A stretch of 64,000 nucleotides of DNA from Pseudomonas gingeri (GCF_013385425.1 NZ_JACAQA010000005.1:642652-706651), one strand, 5' to 3'. Positions 17,294-27,187 are shown, numbered from the stretch's first letter. The notes: generated from the sequence alone by a model not told the origin. A program made the numbers and translations.

Positions 17294-17354
17294 AACCCTT
17301 CACTAACAGCTGCACAAGTGTCAAAAAAATGCAGGCCGCCGGAGAGAGACGTTC

Positions 17355-17684
17355 ATGAGCCAGGGTGTTGAATTTAATCGATTGATGCTGGACATGCGCT
17401 CCATGCAAATGGATGCCATGGCTCAACCCAAATCGGCTGTGGCCGCGCCGGAAGTCAGTGGCAGCAGCTTTTCCGATTTGCTCGGCAATGCCATCAACAA
17501 GGTCAACGACGTGCAGCAAGCCTCTGGCCAGCTGTCCACGGCGTTCGAAATCGGCAAGAGCGGTGTCGACCTGACGGACGTCATGATCGCCTCGCAGAAA
17601 GCCAGTGTCTCGTTCCAGGCCTTGACCCAGGTGCGCAACAAGCTGGTCCAGGCGTATCAAGACATCATGCAGATGCCGGTCTAA
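17355..17684 (+). CDS. fliE: hook-basal body complex protein FliE
   Basis: A 109-residue rod-base protein joining the MS ring to the rod, itself exported by the flagellar secretion system. The C-terminal half carries the family pattern ([17 protein letters not shown], then [19 protein letters not shown] and [17 protein letters not shown]). GGAGAGAG stands upstream of the ATG. fliF follows 21 bases later, and the whole fliEFGHIJ set is closely spaced. Confidence 0.95.
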   Translation: MSQGVEFNRLMLDMRSMQMDAMAQPKSAVAAPEVSGSSFSDLLGNAINKVNDVQQASGQLSTAFEIGKSGVDLTDVMIASQKASVSFQALTQVRNKLVQAYQDIMQMPV

Positions 17685-17705
17685 GGGTTAGGGACGTAAA
17701 TAGTC

Positions 17706-19493
17706 ATGGCAGAAGTTCTCGCCGATAACGTACCGGCCAAGTCCGGCCCCGCAGACGGTAAACCGCCGCTGTTCGGGTTGTCCTTTCTGGAAAATCTTTC
17801 CGAAATGACCATGCTCCGTCAGGTTGGCCTGATGGTCGGCCTGGCGGCCAGCGTGGCGATCGGCTTTGCCGTGGTGTTGTGGTCCCAACAGCCTGACTAC
17901 CGGCCGCTGTATGGCAGCCTGGCCGGTATGGATGCCAAGCAGGTCATGGAAACCCTGGCGGCGGCGGATATTCCCTACACCGTCGAGCCGAACTCCGGCG
18001 CGCTGCTGGTCAAAGCCGATGACGTGTCCCGCGCCCGCCTCAAGCTGGCCGCCGCCGGCGTGACGCCGAGCGACGGCAACATCGGTTTCGAAATTCTCGA
18101 CAAGGACCAGGGCCTGGGCACCAGCCAGTTCATGGAGGCGACCCGTTATCGGCGCGGCCTGGAAGGCGAACTGGCGCGGACCATTTCCAGCCTGAACAAC
18201 ATCAAGGCCGCCCGCGTGCACCTGGCGATCCCGAAAAGCTCGGTGTTCGTTCGCGATGAGCGCAAGCCCAGCGCTTCGGTATTGGTCGAGATGTATTCCG
18301 GCCGCACCCTTGAGCCCGGACAGGTGCTCGCGATTATCAATCTGGTGGCCACCAGTGTTCCGGAACTCAGCAAGTCGCAGGTCACCGTCGTCGACCAGAA
18401 AGGCAACCTGCTCTCCGACCAGGCGCAAAATTCTGAATTGAGCATGGCCGGCAAGCAGTTCGATTACAGCCGGCGCATGGAAAGCATGCTCACCCAGCGG
18501 GTGCACAACATCCTGCAACCGGTGCTGGGCAACGATCGCTACAAGGCCGAAGTCTCCGCCGACGTGGACTTCAGCGCGGTCGAGTCGACCTCCGAACAAT
18601 TCAACCCTGACCAGCCGGCGCTGCGCAGCGAACAGTCGACCACCGAACAGCGCACCGCCAGCAGCGGCCCACAAGGCGTGCCGGGTGCTCTGAGCAACCA
18701 ACCGCCAGGCCCGGCCACCGCGCCGCAGACCACCGGCGGCGCAGCGGCTTCTTCCGGCGCCATCGCCGCCGGCCAGCCGCTGCTCGATGCCAACGGCCAG
18801 CAGATCATGGACCCGGCCACCGGCCAACCGATGCTGGCGCCGTATCCGGCGGACAAGCGTCAACAATCGACCAAGAACTTCGAACTGGATCGCTCCATCA
18901 GCCACACCAAGCAACAGCAAGGTCGCGTGACCCGTCTGTCGGTGGCGGTGGTGGTTGACGATCAGGTCAAGATCAACCCGACCAATGGCGAGACCACCCG
19001 TTCGCCGTGGAGCGCCGACGAACTGGCGCGCTTCACCCGCCTGGTCCAGGATGCCGTCGGTTTCGAGGCCAGCCGCGGCGACAGCGTCAGCGTGATCAAC
19101 GTGCCGTTCTCCGCCGAGCGCGGGGAAGTGATCGCCGATATTCCGTTCTACTCGCAACCCTGGTTCTGGGATGTGGTCAAGCAGGTACTGGGCGTATTGT
19201 TCATCCTGGTACTGGTATTCGGTGTGCTGCGTCCGGTACTCAACAACATCACCAATGGCGGCAAGGGCAAGCAGTTGGCCGGTTTTGGCGGCGACGTCGA
19301 ACTCGGTGGCATGGGCGGCCTGGATGGCGAACTGGCCAACGACCGCGTCAGCCTGGGCGGTCCGCAGAGCATCCTGCTGCCGAGCCCGAGTGAAGGTTAT
19401 GACGCACAGCTGAACGCCATCAAGAGTCTGGTAGCCGAAGATCCGGGCCGTGTGGCACAGGTCGTCAAAGAGTGGATTAACGCCGATGAGTAA
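17706..19493 (+). CDS. fliF: flagellar MS-ring protein FliF
   Basis: Inner-membrane ring that forms the platform for motor and export apparatus. The 595 residues comprise TM1 at about 38-58, a periplasmic region with the YscJ/FliF secretin-like domain (YRPLYGSLAGMDAKQ; LEGELARTISSLNNIKAARV), a Pro/Gln/Gly-rich insert around 310-380, TM2 at about 487-508 (VLGVLFILVLVFGVLRPVL), and a cytoplasmic tail that binds FliG. The end overlaps the fliG start by 8 bases. Confidence 0.96.
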   Translation: MAEVLADNVPAKSGPADGKPPLFGLSFLENLSEMTMLRQVGLMVGLAASVAIGFAVVLWSQQPDYRPLYGSLAGMDAKQVMETLAAADIPYTVEPNSGALLVKADDVSRARLKLAAAGVTPSDGNIGFEILDKDQGLGTSQFMEATRYRRGLEGELARTISSLNNIKAARVHLAIPKSSVFVRDERKPSASVLVEMYSGRTLEPGQVLAIINLVATSVPELSKSQVTVVDQKGNLLSDQAQNSELSMAGKQFDYSRRMESMLTQRVHNILQPVLGNDRYKAEVSADVDFSAVESTSEQFNPDQPALRSEQSTTEQRTASSGPQGVPGALSNQPPGPATAPQTTGGAAASSGAIAAGQPLLDANGQQIMDPATGQPMLAPYPADKRQQSTKNFELDRSISHTKQQQGRVTRLSVAVVVDDQVKINPTNGETTRSPWSADELARFTRLVQDAVGFEASRGDSVSVINVPFSAERGEVIADIPFYSQPWFWDVVKQVLGVLFILVLVFGVLRPVLNNITNGGKGKQLAGFGGDVELGGMGGLDGELANDRVSLGGPQSILLPSPSEGYDAQLNAIKSLVAEDPGRVAQVVKEWINADE

Positions 19494-20505
19494 TAACGCC
19501 GCCGTCAACCAGAAGCTGACCCGGGTCGACAAAGCCGCGATCCTGCTGCTGTCGCTGGGCTCCACGGATGCTGCACAAGTGTTGCGCCACATGGGCCCCA
19601 AGGAAGTCCAGCGGGTCGGCGTGGCGATGGCGCAGATGCGCAACGTGCACCGCGAGCAGGTCGAGCAGGTCATGAGCGAGTTCGTCGAGATCGTCGGCGA
19701 CCAGACCAGCCTGGGCGTCGGCTCCGATGACTACGTGCGCAAGATGCTGACCCAGGCCCTGGGCGAAGACAAGGCCAACGGCCTGATCGACCGGATCCTG
19801 CTGGGCGGCAACACCAGCGGCCTGGACAGCCTCAAGTGGATGGAACCGCGGGCGGTGGCGGATGTGATCCGTTACGAGCACCCGCAGATCCAGGCGATCG
19901 TCGTGGCGTACCTCGACCCCGACCAGGCCGGCGAAGTGCTGAACAACTTCGACCACAAGGTGCGCCTGGACATCATCCTGCGGGTCTCGTCGCTGAACAC
20001 TGTGCAGCCGGCGGCCCTCAAGGAACTCAACCAGATTCTCGAGAAGCAGTTCTCCGGCAACTCCAACGCGGCCCGGACCACCCTGGGCGGTATCAAGCGT
20101 GCCGCGGACATCATGAACTTCCTCGACAGCTCGATCGAAGGCCAGTTGATGGACTCGATCCGCGAAGTCGACGAGGACCTGTCGACCCAGATCGAAGACC
20201 TCATGTTCGTCTTCAACAACCTCTCCGACGTCGACGACCGCGGTATCCAGGCGCTGCTGCGCGAAGTGTCTTCGGACGTGCTGGTGCTGGCGCTCAAGGG
20301 CTCCGACGAAGGCGTCAAGGAAAAGATCTTCAAGAACATGTCCAAGCGTGCGGCGGAACTGCTGCGCGACGACCTCGAAGCCAAGGGTCCGGTTCGCGTC
20401 AGCGACGTGGAGACCGCGCAGAAGGAAATCCTTACCATCGCCCGCCGTATGGCCGAAGCCGGAGAGATCGTGCTCGGTGGCAAGGGCGGCGAAGAGATGA
20501 TCTAA
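19486..20505 (+). CDS. fliG: flagellar motor switch protein FliG
   Basis: Rotor protein of the C ring that contacts the stator and sets rotation direction. The 339-residue protein is of family length; start ATG 19486 (MSNNAAVNQKLTRVDKAAIL) overlaps fliF, and the longer frame beginning at 19450 adds FliF-frame sequence. Visible are LLLSLGSTDAAQVLRHMGPKE in the N domain, the middle-domain segment MEPRAVADVIRYEHPQ, and the C-terminal torque helix (LALKGSDEGVKEKIFKNMSK region) with charged residues. Confidence 0.95.
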   Translation: MSNNAAVNQKLTRVDKAAILLLSLGSTDAAQVLRHMGPKEVQRVGVAMAQMRNVHREQVEQVMSEFVEIVGDQTSLGVGSDDYVRKMLTQALGEDKANGLIDRILLGGNTSGLDSLKWMEPRAVADVIRYEHPQIQAIVVAYLDPDQAGEVLNNFDHKVRLDIILRVSSLNTVQPAALKELNQILEKQFSGNSNAARTTLGGIKRAADIMNFLDSSIEGQLMDSIREVDEDLSTQIEDLMFVFNNLSDVDDRGIQALLREVSSDVLVLALKGSDEGVKEKIFKNMSKRAAELLRDDLEAKGPVRVSDVETAQKEILTIARRMAEAGEIVLGGKGGEEMI

Positions 20506-20515
20506 GGATCAAGCC

Positions 20516-21298
20516 ATGACTGATCCAACCGATCTGATCCGCGCCCGGGACGTGGGCGGTTTCGACCTCTGGTCGCTGCCCAGTTTCGACCCGCATGTCG
20601 AGGAGCCTGAACCCGAGCCGGTGGAAGAACCGCCGGCCGAGATGGAAGAAGTGCCGCTGGAGGAAGTCCAGCCGCTGACCCTTGAAGAACTCGAAAGCAT
20701 TCGCCAGGAAGCCTACAACGAAGGCTTTGCCGTGGGCGAACGCGAAGGTTTCCACAGTACCCAGCTCAAGGTCCGCCAGGAAGCCGAAGTCGCCCTCAGT
20801 GCCAAGCTCAAGTCCCTGGAAGCGCTGATGGGCAATCTGTTCGCGCCCATCGCCGAGCAGGACCGGCAGATCGAGCAGGGCCTGGTGGGGCTGGTCGAGC
20901 ATATGGTCCGCGAGGTCATCCAGCGTGAGCTGAAGACCGATTCCAGCCAGATCGAGCATGTCCTGCGCGAAGCCCTCAAGCTGTTGCCGCTGGGCGCCGA
21001 GAATGTCCGCTTGCACATCAACCCCCAGGACTTCGACCAGGTCAAGGCCCTGCGCGAGCGCCACGAAGCCAGCTGGCGCATCGTCGAGGACGAGGCCCTG
21101 CTGGCCGGCGGCTGCCGGGTCGAAACCGAGCACAGTCGGATCGATGCGACCATTGAAACCCGTATCAGCAAGGCCATCGCACAGTTGTTCGATCAGCTCC
21201 ACGAGCAATCCCTGCACCCGGCGGTGCCGGACATGGCCCTGGAGCTGGAGGAAGCGCTGACGACGGCTCCCGCAGCGGACCTGTCCGATGCGTCTTGA
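20516..21298 (+). CDS. fliH: flagellar assembly protein FliH
   Basis: Regulator of the export ATPase FliI, linking it to the FliN ring. The 260-residue protein has an acidic, Pro/Glu-rich N-terminal segment (20-60, [11 protein letters not shown]), a long helical middle part, and a C-terminal FliH/YscL domain ([20 protein letters not shown], then [15 protein letters not shown]). Its stop lies 11 bases inside fliI, so the two subunits are translationally coupled. Confidence 0.93.
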   Translation: MTDPTDLIRARDVGGFDLWSLPSFDPHVEEPEPEPVEEPPAEMEEVPLEEVQPLTLEELESIRQEAYNEGFAVGEREGFHSTQLKVRQEAEVALSAKLKSLEALMGNLFAPIAEQDRQIEQGLVGLVEHMVREVIQRELKTDSSQIEHVLREALKLLPLGAENVRLHINPQDFDQVKALRERHEASWRIVEDEALLAGGCRVETEHSRIDATIETRISKAIAQLFDQLHEQSLHPAVPDMALELEEALTTAPAADLSDAS

Positions 21299-22646
21299 AC
21301 GCACCAGCTTCGCCAAGCGCTTGAGCGGTTACGCTGAAGCCATCGACCTGCCTGGGCAGCCGATTCTCGAAGGACGCCTGTTGCGCATGGTCGGTCTGAC
21401 CCTCGAAGCCGAGGGCTTGCGTGCCGCCATGGGCGCGCGCTGCATGGTCATCAACGACGACAGTTATCACCCGGTGCAGGTCGAGGCCGAGGTGATGGGG
21501 TTTTCCGGTGGCAAGGTCTTCCTGATGCCGGTAGGCAGCGTGGCCGGCATTGCGCCGGGTGCCAGGGTGGTGCCGCTGGCCGATACCGGGCGCCTGCCCA
21601 TGGGCATGAGCATGCTCGGGCGGGTACTGGACGGCGCCGGCCGTGCCCTCGACGGCAAGGGCGGGATGAAGGCCGAGGACTGGGTGCCGATGGACGGTCC
21701 GACCATCAACCCGCTCAACCGCGACCCCATCAGCCAGCCGCTGGACGTGGGCATTCGCTGCATCAATGGTTTGTTGACCGTGGGCCGCGGCCAGCGCCTC
21801 GGACTCTTCGCCGGTACCGGCGTGGGCAAGAGCGTGCTGCTGGGCATGATGACCCGCTTCACCGAGGCCGACATCATCGTCGTCGGCCTGATCGGCGAAC
21901 GGGGTCGCGAGGTGAAGGAATTCATCGAGCACATCCTCGGCGAGGAAGGCCTCAAACGCTCGGTGGTGGTGGCTTCGCCGGCGGATGATGCACCGCTGAT
22001 GCGTTTGCGCGCGGCCATGTACTGCACGCGGATTGCCGAGTATTTCCGCGACAAGGGCAAGAATGTCCTGTTGCTCATGGATTCCCTGACCCGTTTTGCC
22101 CAGGCCCAGCGGGAAATCGCCCTGGCCATCGGCGAACCACCGGCGACCAAGGGCTATCCACCGTCAGTGTTCGCCAAGCTGCCCAAGCTGGTGGAGCGGG
22201 CCGGTAACGCCGAGGCCGGCGGCGGCTCGATCACCGCGTTCTACACCGTGCTGTCCGAAGGCGATGACCAGCAGGACCCGATTGCCGACTCGGCGCGGGG
22301 CGTGCTCGACGGCCATATCGTCCTGTCCCGGCGCCTGGCCGAGGAAGGCCATTACCCGGCGATCGATATCGAAGCGTCCATCAGCCGGGTCATGCCGGCG
22401 GTGGTCAGCCCTGAACACATGAGCCGCGCCCAGCACTTCAAGCAGCTCTGGTCGCGTTACCAGCAGAGTCGCGACCTGATCAGCGTCGGTGCCTATGTCG
22501 CCGGCGGCGATCGCGAGACCGACACGGCGATTGCCCTGCAGCCGGCGATGGTCCAGTACCTGCGCCAGGGTCTGAACGCCAATATCAGCCTGGGCGAAAG
22601 CGATGCGCACCTGGCGTCGGTGTTCGCTCCCGTGGCCGGCGGTTAA
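21288..22646 (+). CDS. fliI: flagellum-specific ATPase FliI
   Basis: Hexameric F1-beta-like ATPase that helps feed substrates to the flagellar type III gate. The 452 residues include Walker [15 protein letters not shown] (about 175-188), Walker [16 protein letters not shown], and the family signature [16 protein letters not shown], with a C-terminal helical domain. The ATG overlaps the end of fliH; fliJ follows after six bases. Confidence 0.96.
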   Translation: MRLERTSFAKRLSGYAEAIDLPGQPILEGRLLRMVGLTLEAEGLRAAMGARCMVINDDSYHPVQVEAEVMGFSGGKVFLMPVGSVAGIAPGARVVPLADTGRLPMGMSMLGRVLDGAGRALDGKGGMKAEDWVPMDGPTINPLNRDPISQPLDVGIRCINGLLTVGRGQRLGLFAGTGVGKSVLLGMMTRFTEADIIVVGLIGERGREVKEFIEHILGEEGLKRSVVVASPADDAPLMRLRAAMYCTRIAEYFRDKGKNVLLLMDSLTRFAQAQREIALAIGEPPATKGYPPSVFAKLPKLVERAGNAEAGGGSITAFYTVLSEGDDQQDPIADSARGVLDGHIVLSRRLAEEGHYPAIDIEASISRVMPAVVSPEHMSRAQHFKQLWSRYQQSRDLISVGAYVAGGDRETDTAIALQPAMVQYLRQGLNANISLGESDAHLASVFAPVAGG

Positions 22647-22652
22647 TCGATC

Positions 22653-23102
22653 ATGGCCCTGAGCCGTGCCGCGCGCCTGGCCCCGGTGGTCGATATGGCC
22701 GAAAATACCGAGCGTACCGCGGTCCAGCGTCTCGGCTATTTCCAGGGGCAGGTGCGGGTCGCGCAAAACAAGCTGGAGGATCTCGAGCGTTTTCGTCTCG
22801 AATACCAGGAACAGTGGATCCAGCGTGGCAGCCTTGGAGTCTCCGGCCAGTGGTTGCTGGGCTACCAGCAGTTCCTCACCCAGTTGGATACCGCGGTCGG
22901 CCAGCAGCGCCAGAGCCTGGCCTGGCACCAGAACAATCTCGACAAGGCGCGCGAGGCCTGGCAGCAGGCCTACGCCCGGGTCGAAGGCTTGCGCAAGCTG
23001 GTGCAACGTTATGTCGACGAGGCGCGCCATCTGGAAGACAAGCGTGAACAGAAGTTGCTGGATGAGCTGTCCCAGCGTTTGCCCCGGCAGAGTCCGTATT
23101 GA
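22653..23102 (+). CDS. fliJ: flagellar export protein FliJ
   Basis: The 149-residue protein is almost entirely alpha-helical and predicted to form the antiparallel coiled coil that sits in the FliI hexamer like the gamma subunit of F1. It is rich in Gln, Arg, Glu and Leu (RVAQNKLEDLERFRLEYQEQ region). It is the last gene of the fliE operon; 88 bases separate it from hsbA, with no clear terminator or sigma-54 site in between. Confidence 0.92.
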   Translation: MALSRAARLAPVVDMAENTERTAVQRLGYFQGQVRVAQNKLEDLERFRLEYQEQWIQRGSLGVSGQWLLGYQQFLTQLDTAVGQQRQSLAWHQNNLDKAREAWQQAYARVEGLRKLVQRYVDEARHLEDKREQKLLDELSQRLPRQSPY

Positions 23103-23190
23103 TCTGCAGGATTTTTGACGCTCACGGTTGCCCTACCCTCGGTGGGGTGCTAAACCTTGTACACGTCGCCACTGACAAGGAAGCAGGATC

Positions 23191-23496
23191 ATGGCTGTAG
23201 TCGCAGAAGTATCGCCCGATGGCGCAAAATTGACGATCTCGATCAAGGGGCGTTTCGATTTTGGCCGGCATCAGGAATTTCGTGAGTCTTACGAGGGACT
23301 TGCCAAGAAACCGTCGTCCATTGTGGTCGATCTGAAAGAGGCGACCTATCTGGACAGCTCCGCGCTGGGCATGTTGCTCTTGTTGCGCGATCACGCCGGT
23401 GGTGATCATTCCGATGTACGGGTGATCAACAGCAACTCGGACGTGCGCAAGATCCTCGCCATCTCCAATTTCGACAAACTCTTCGATATCGGCTGA
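23191..23496 (+). CDS. hsbA: STAS-domain anti-anti-sigma factor HsbA
   Basis: A 101-residue STAS protein with the phosphorylatable serine in ATYLDSSALGMLLLL; S56 is at the position reported as the phosphosite of P. aeruginosa HsbA. There HsbA switches between FlgM (freeing FliA) and the diguanylate cyclase HsbD, depending on HsbR. Length and partner genes match. In P. aeruginosa these genes lie beside flgM; here they sit between fliJ and fliK. GGAAGCAGGA precedes the ATG. Confidence 0.87.
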   Translation: MAVVAEVSPDGAKLTISIKGRFDFGRHQEFRESYEGLAKKPSSIVVDLKEATYLDSSALGMLLLLRDHAGGDHSDVRVINSNSDVRKILAISNFDKLFDIG

Positions 23497-23502
23497 CCTT
23501 GC

Positions 23503-25209
23503 ATGCAGTCGGGAGCGGAGTCGCTGACGGTACTGATCGCCGAGGATGGTGCGGCCGATCGTTTATTGCTCTCGAGCATCGTCAGGCGTCAGGGCCACGG
23601 AGTGCTGACCGCCAGCAATGGCGCCGAGGCGGTGGCCCTGTTCGAGGCGCAGCGGCCGCAATTGGTCCTGATGGACGCGATGATGCCGGTGATGGACGGT
23701 TTCGAAGCGGCGCGGCGGATCAAGTTGCTGGCCGGCGAGTCGCTGGTGCCGATCATCTTCCTCACCTCCATGACCGAAGTCGATGGGCTGGTGCGTTGCC
23801 TGGAGGCTGGCGGCGACGACTTTCTGGAAAAACCCTACAACCAGGTGATCCTCGGGGCCAAGATCAAGGCCATGGACCGTCTCCGGCGCCTTCAGGACAC
23901 CGTTCTGCAACAGCGCGACCTGATTGCCCGGCACCATGACTACCTGCTCAACGAACAGCGGGTGGCCAAGGCGGTGTTCGACAAGGTGGCTCACGCCGGC
24001 TGTCTGAACGCGCCAAATATCCGCTATATGCAATCGCCTTATGCGCTGTTCAACGGTGACCTGTTGCTGGCGGCCTATACCCCGGCCGGTGACATGCATG
24101 TGCTGCTCGGCGACTTCACCGGCCATGGCCTGCCGGCGGCGGTCGGGGCGATGCCGCTGGCGGAAGTCTTCTACGGCATGACCGCCAAGGGCTATGGCCT
24201 GGCGGAAACCCTGCGGGAGATGAATGCCAAGCTCAAGCGCATCCTGCCGGTGGACATGTTCTGCTGCGCGACCTTTCTCTGCCTGAGCTCGCAGCGCCAG
24301 GTGGTGGAGGTGTGGAATGGCGGCATGCCGGACGGCTACCTGCATCGGGTCGCCACGGGAGAGCGCCAGCCGCTGGTGGCGCGGAACCTGCCGTTGGGGG
24401 TGCTGGGGGCCGAGTCGTTCGACCACCGCACCGACGTCTACCCCATGGCCCAGGGCGATCGGGTATTTCTGCTCTCCGACGGGGTGATCGATACCTGCAA
24501 CAGCGACGAGCAGTTGTTCGGCGTCGAGCGCCTGCAGGAAGTCTTCGCCGCCAATCGGGAGCCGGATCGCCTGTTCGAGGATATCCAGGACGCCTTGCAT
24601 CGCTTTCGCGGCGAGGCCCGCGATGATGTGAGCATGGTCCAGGTCAGTTTGCCGGCACCGACGCAGCAGTTGCCGAACGCCATGATCTACTCCGACAGCG
24701 GCGAGTCCTGCCCGCTGGACTGGTCGGTGAGCTTCGAATTTCGCGCAGCCACCCTCAAACGCTTCAATCCGTTGCCGTACATGCTGCAGCTGCTGATGGA
24801 GGTGCATGGCCTGCGCACCCAGAGCGGGGCGCTCTACAGCGTTCTCGCCGAGCTCTACTCCAACGCCCTGGAACATGGTGTCCTCGGCCTGGATTCGAGC
24901 CTCAAGCGCGATGTGCAGGGATTTGCGCAATACTATGAGCAACGCAATCGGCGACTGCTCGAACTGGAGGAGGGCTTCGTCCGTGTACGCCTGCAGGTGA
25001 TCCCGCAGGGCGAGGGCGGTCGGTTGAGCATACAGGTCGATGACAGCGGTAAGGGTTTTGACGTGACCCGTGTGATGGAGCGTCCCGTGGGGGCCGAACG
25101 GCTGTCGGGGCGTGGTGTGGGGCTGGTGCGCCAGCTCGGCCGTAATGCCTGCTGGTCGGACGGCGGGCGCAGCGCCCACGTGGAGTTTTCGTGGGAGGCT
25201 CAGGCATAA
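23503..25209 (+). CDS. hsbR: response regulator with PP2C phosphatase and kinase domains, HsbR
   Basis: A 568-residue three-domain switch. The receiver (1-125) has phosphoacceptor D58 in LVLMDAMMPVMDG. A PP2C-like SpoIIE phosphatase spans about 185-385 (DMHVLLGDFTGHGLPAAVG, RVFLLSDGVIDTCN). A C-terminal anti-sigma-type HATPase spans about 415-565 (YSNALEHGVLGLD, DDSGKGFDV, GRGVGLVRQL). When phosphorylated by HptB it dephosphorylates HsbA; otherwise it acts as the HsbA kinase. It starts six bases after hsbA. Confidence 0.9.
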   Translation: MQSGAESLTVLIAEDGAADRLLLSSIVRRQGHGVLTASNGAEAVALFEAQRPQLVLMDAMMPVMDGFEAARRIKLLAGESLVPIIFLTSMTEVDGLVRCLEAGGDDFLEKPYNQVILGAKIKAMDRLRRLQDTVLQQRDLIARHHDYLLNEQRVAKAVFDKVAHAGCLNAPNIRYMQSPYALFNGDLLLAAYTPAGDMHVLLGDFTGHGLPAAVGAMPLAEVFYGMTAKGYGLAETLREMNAKLKRILPVDMFCCATFLCLSSQRQVVEVWNGGMPDGYLHRVATGERQPLVARNLPLGVLGAESFDHRTDVYPMAQGDRVFLLSDGVIDTCNSDEQLFGVERLQEVFAANREPDRLFEDIQDALHRFRGEARDDVSMVQVSLPAPTQQLPNAMIYSDSGESCPLDWSVSFEFRAATLKRFNPLPYMLQLLMEVHGLRTQSGALYSVLAELYSNALEHGVLGLDSSLKRDVQGFAQYYEQRNRRLLELEEGFVRVRLQVIPQGEGGRLSIQVDDSGKGFDVTRVMERPVGAERLSGRGVGLVRQLGRNACWSDGGRSAHVEFSWEAQA

Positions 25210-25238
25210 TTCGCGTGTGTGGAGCAGGGAGCGATCAA

Positions 25239-25595
25239 GTGAACAACGATATGGAACATCTGGACCGCGATGCACTCAGTGCATTGCAGGACATCATGGA
25301 GGATGAGTATCCGCTGTTGCTGGATACCTTTCTCGAGGATTCGAGCAAACGCCTGGGGCAATTGCACCAGGCGAGCAATGCTGTGGATCTCGGCGCGGCG
25401 GCCCACAGTTTCAAGGGCAGCAGCAGCAACATGGGCGCATTGCGCCTGGCCGAACTTTGCCGGCAGCTGGAGCAGTTGGCCGCGCAATCGCCGCGGGTCG
25501 GTGTCGAAGAGCTGATCAACCAGATCGACCGTGAATATGAAGTGGTGCGGCGTTTTTACGAAAGCGAGCGCGAGCGCTTTCCGGTCCGGCCCTAG
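25239..25595 (+). CDS. hptB: histidine phosphotransfer protein HptB
   Basis: A 118-residue HPt protein that receives phosphate from hybrid kinases of the Gac/biofilm network and passes it to HsbR. The phosphoacceptor is H56 in AAAHSFKGSSSNMGA. The start is taken as GTG 25239, which has GGGA nine bases upstream; ATG 25251 lacks a ribosome site, and longer starts have no family support. The gene closes the hsbA-hsbR-hptB unit and is followed by a hairpin. Confidence 0.87.
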   Translation: MNNDMEHLDRDALSALQDIMEDEYPLLLDTFLEDSSKRLGQLHQASNAVDLGAAAHSFKGSSSNMGALRLAELCRQLEQLAAQSPRVGVEELINQIDREYEVVRRFYESERERFPVRP

Positions 25596-25620
25596 CCCCG
25601 GTAAGGGGAGCATCCGAGTC

Positions 25621-25653
25621 GGTCGGGCAAAGATGGCCCGAACCTTGCTTTTG
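25621..25653 (+). terminator. hairpin after hptB, overlapping the fliK promoter
   Basis: GGTCGGGC (25621-25628) pairs with GCCCGAACC (25636-25644), with one bulged base, around AAAGATG. TTGCTTTTGC follows, a weak T tract. The 3' arm is also the -24 region of the fliK sigma-54 site, so the sequence serves two purposes if both are real. Confidence 0.45.
25634..25649 (+). promoter_or_regulatory. sigma-54 promoter of fliK
   Basis: TGGCCCGAACCTTGCT matches TGGCACG-N4-TTGCT with a single mismatch (A to C). GG is at 25635-25636 and GC at 25647-25648, ten bases apart, 51 bases before the fliK ATG. Confidence 0.85.
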
Positions 25654-25699
25654 CTTCCTGCACTGTACTTACGATCCTTGTGCAGCGGAGACCGTATCC

Positions 25700-27187
25700 A
25701 TGTCACTCGTCCCTAATTCGCTCCTCCAGGCCAACGCTGCCGTCAAGCCGCAGGCGGACCCTGTCATTCCTGCGCCGAGCGTTGTCGCACCGCCCAAGGA
25801 CAATGCTTTCAGCTTTGCGCAGGTCTACCAGAGCACCCAGAGCAATCCGGTGAAGGTCGCCTTCAATCCGCTCAAGTCGATGGCGGACAAGGCCCCCGTG
25901 GCGCCGGCCAAGCCGGACGCACCGGCCAGCAAGGCCGACAACCCGAATGCCTCCGCGCAGTCATCGGTTGCCGGTAGCGGCAAATCCTTGCCTGCCGACA
26001 AAACGACCAAGGTGGATGGCAAGACAGCGTCCGCCGATGACAAGGGCGCCTCTGACAAGACCGCGGCCGACGGCACGACGGCCTCGACCGATACGGCCAA
26101 GTCCGACGACAAGACCGCTTCCAGCGACGGTACCGACACCACGGCGACCGATACCCCGGTCGCCGTAGCGACGCCGGACCCGGCCGTTGATCCGGCTCTG
26201 CTCCAGGCGGCCGCTGCTGCGGCGACCCAGGCTCCGGCTCCGGCAACGCCGGTCGACCCGGCCCTGGTCCAGGCGCCGGTGGCGGCAGCGGTCAGCGCCG
26301 CGGCCAAACCGGCTGCCGCGACAACCCCCGCCGCTGGCGATGATTTCGATCCGGCCGCCGACCCGTTGGACAATCTGCCGGCGGTACGCCTGGCCATGGA
26401 GCAGGGCGGTCACGTATCGAGTGGCGGCCAGGCTTCTGCGAAATCCACCGACAACACCAGCGCCAACACCGACGCCACCGATTCGACGCTGGCGCAGAAC
26501 CAGGCCAATAACGTCGTGACGATGCTGGATCAGAAGACCGATCCGGACGGCAGCGACCAGGGCGGCGACAAATCCTTCAAGACCCTGATCGATGACGGTC
26601 TCAAGGATATCAAGAGTGCCTCCAGTGACACCCGGGTCGACGACTTCGCCAATCGCCTGGCGGCGCTGACCCAGGCGGCCACGCCCAAGACCGCGAATGC
26701 ACTGCCGGCCAACCAGCCGTTGGCGATGCACCAGAGCGGTTGGAGCGAAGAAGTGGTCAATCGGGTCATGTACCTCTCCAGCGCCAACCTCAAGTCGGCG
26801 GAGATCCAGTTGCAGCCCGCCGAGCTGGGGCGTCTGGATATCAAGGTGAACATGTCCGCCGACCAACCGACGCAGATCAGCTTCATCAGCGCCCACGCCG
26901 GGGTGCGCGATGCCCTTGAAGGCAACATGCCGCGCCTGCGGGACATGCTGCAACAGCAAGGTCTGGGTCAGGCCGATGTCACGGTTTCCGACCAGGCCCG
27001 TGGCTGGGCCGGCCAGGGCCAGGGCGCGCAGCAGCAACAACAGCAGGCGCACAGAGGTAGCGGCAGTGGCGGTAGCCTCAGTGGCGACAGCGAGGATGAG
27101 CTATCGGTTGCCACGGTCAGCGAAGCGGCCGCTGCCGCCAGCACCAGCGTGGTGGTCGGCTCCAGCGCGGTCGACTATTACGCCTGA
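25700..27187 (+). CDS. fliK: flagellar hook-length control protein FliK
   Basis: Molecular ruler that stops hook growth and switches export to filament proteins. The 495 residues comprise a long, unordered N-terminal region (about 60-240) rich in Ala, Asp, Lys, Thr and Pro with KTAS/DDKTA-like repeats, then the conserved Flg_hook domain at about 365-450 (LQPAELGRLDIKVNMSADQP, LRDMLQQQGLGQADVTVS), then a Gln and Gly/Ser-rich tail. The divergent N-terminus is usual for the family. A 245-base gap with a REPIN follows. Confidence 0.93.
   Translation: MSLVPNSLLQANAAVKPQADPVIPAPSVVAPPKDNAFSFAQVYQSTQSNPVKVAFNPLKSMADKAPVAPAKPDAPASKADNPNASAQSSVAGSGKSLPADKTTKVDGKTASADDKGASDKTAADGTTASTDTAKSDDKTASSDGTDTTATDTPVAVATPDPAVDPALLQAAAAAATQAPAPATPVDPALVQAPVAAAVSAAAKPAAATTPAAGDDFDPAADPLDNLPAVRLAMEQGGHVSSGGQASAKSTDNTSANTDATDSTLAQNQANNVVTMLDQKTDPDGSDQGGDKSFKTLIDDGLKDIKSASSDTRVDDFANRLAALTQAATPKTANALPANQPLAMHQSGWSEEVVNRVMYLSSANLKSAEIQLQPAELGRLDIKVNMSADQPTQISFISAHAGVRDALEGNMPRLRDMLQQQGLGQADVTVSDQARGWAGQGQGAQQQQQQAHRGSGSGGSLSGDSEDELSVATVSEAAAAASTSVVVGSSAVDYYA

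Noticed and set aside
23103..23190. sigma-54 promoter for hsbA
   Set aside because: No properly spaced GG and GC pair with surrounding consensus was present.
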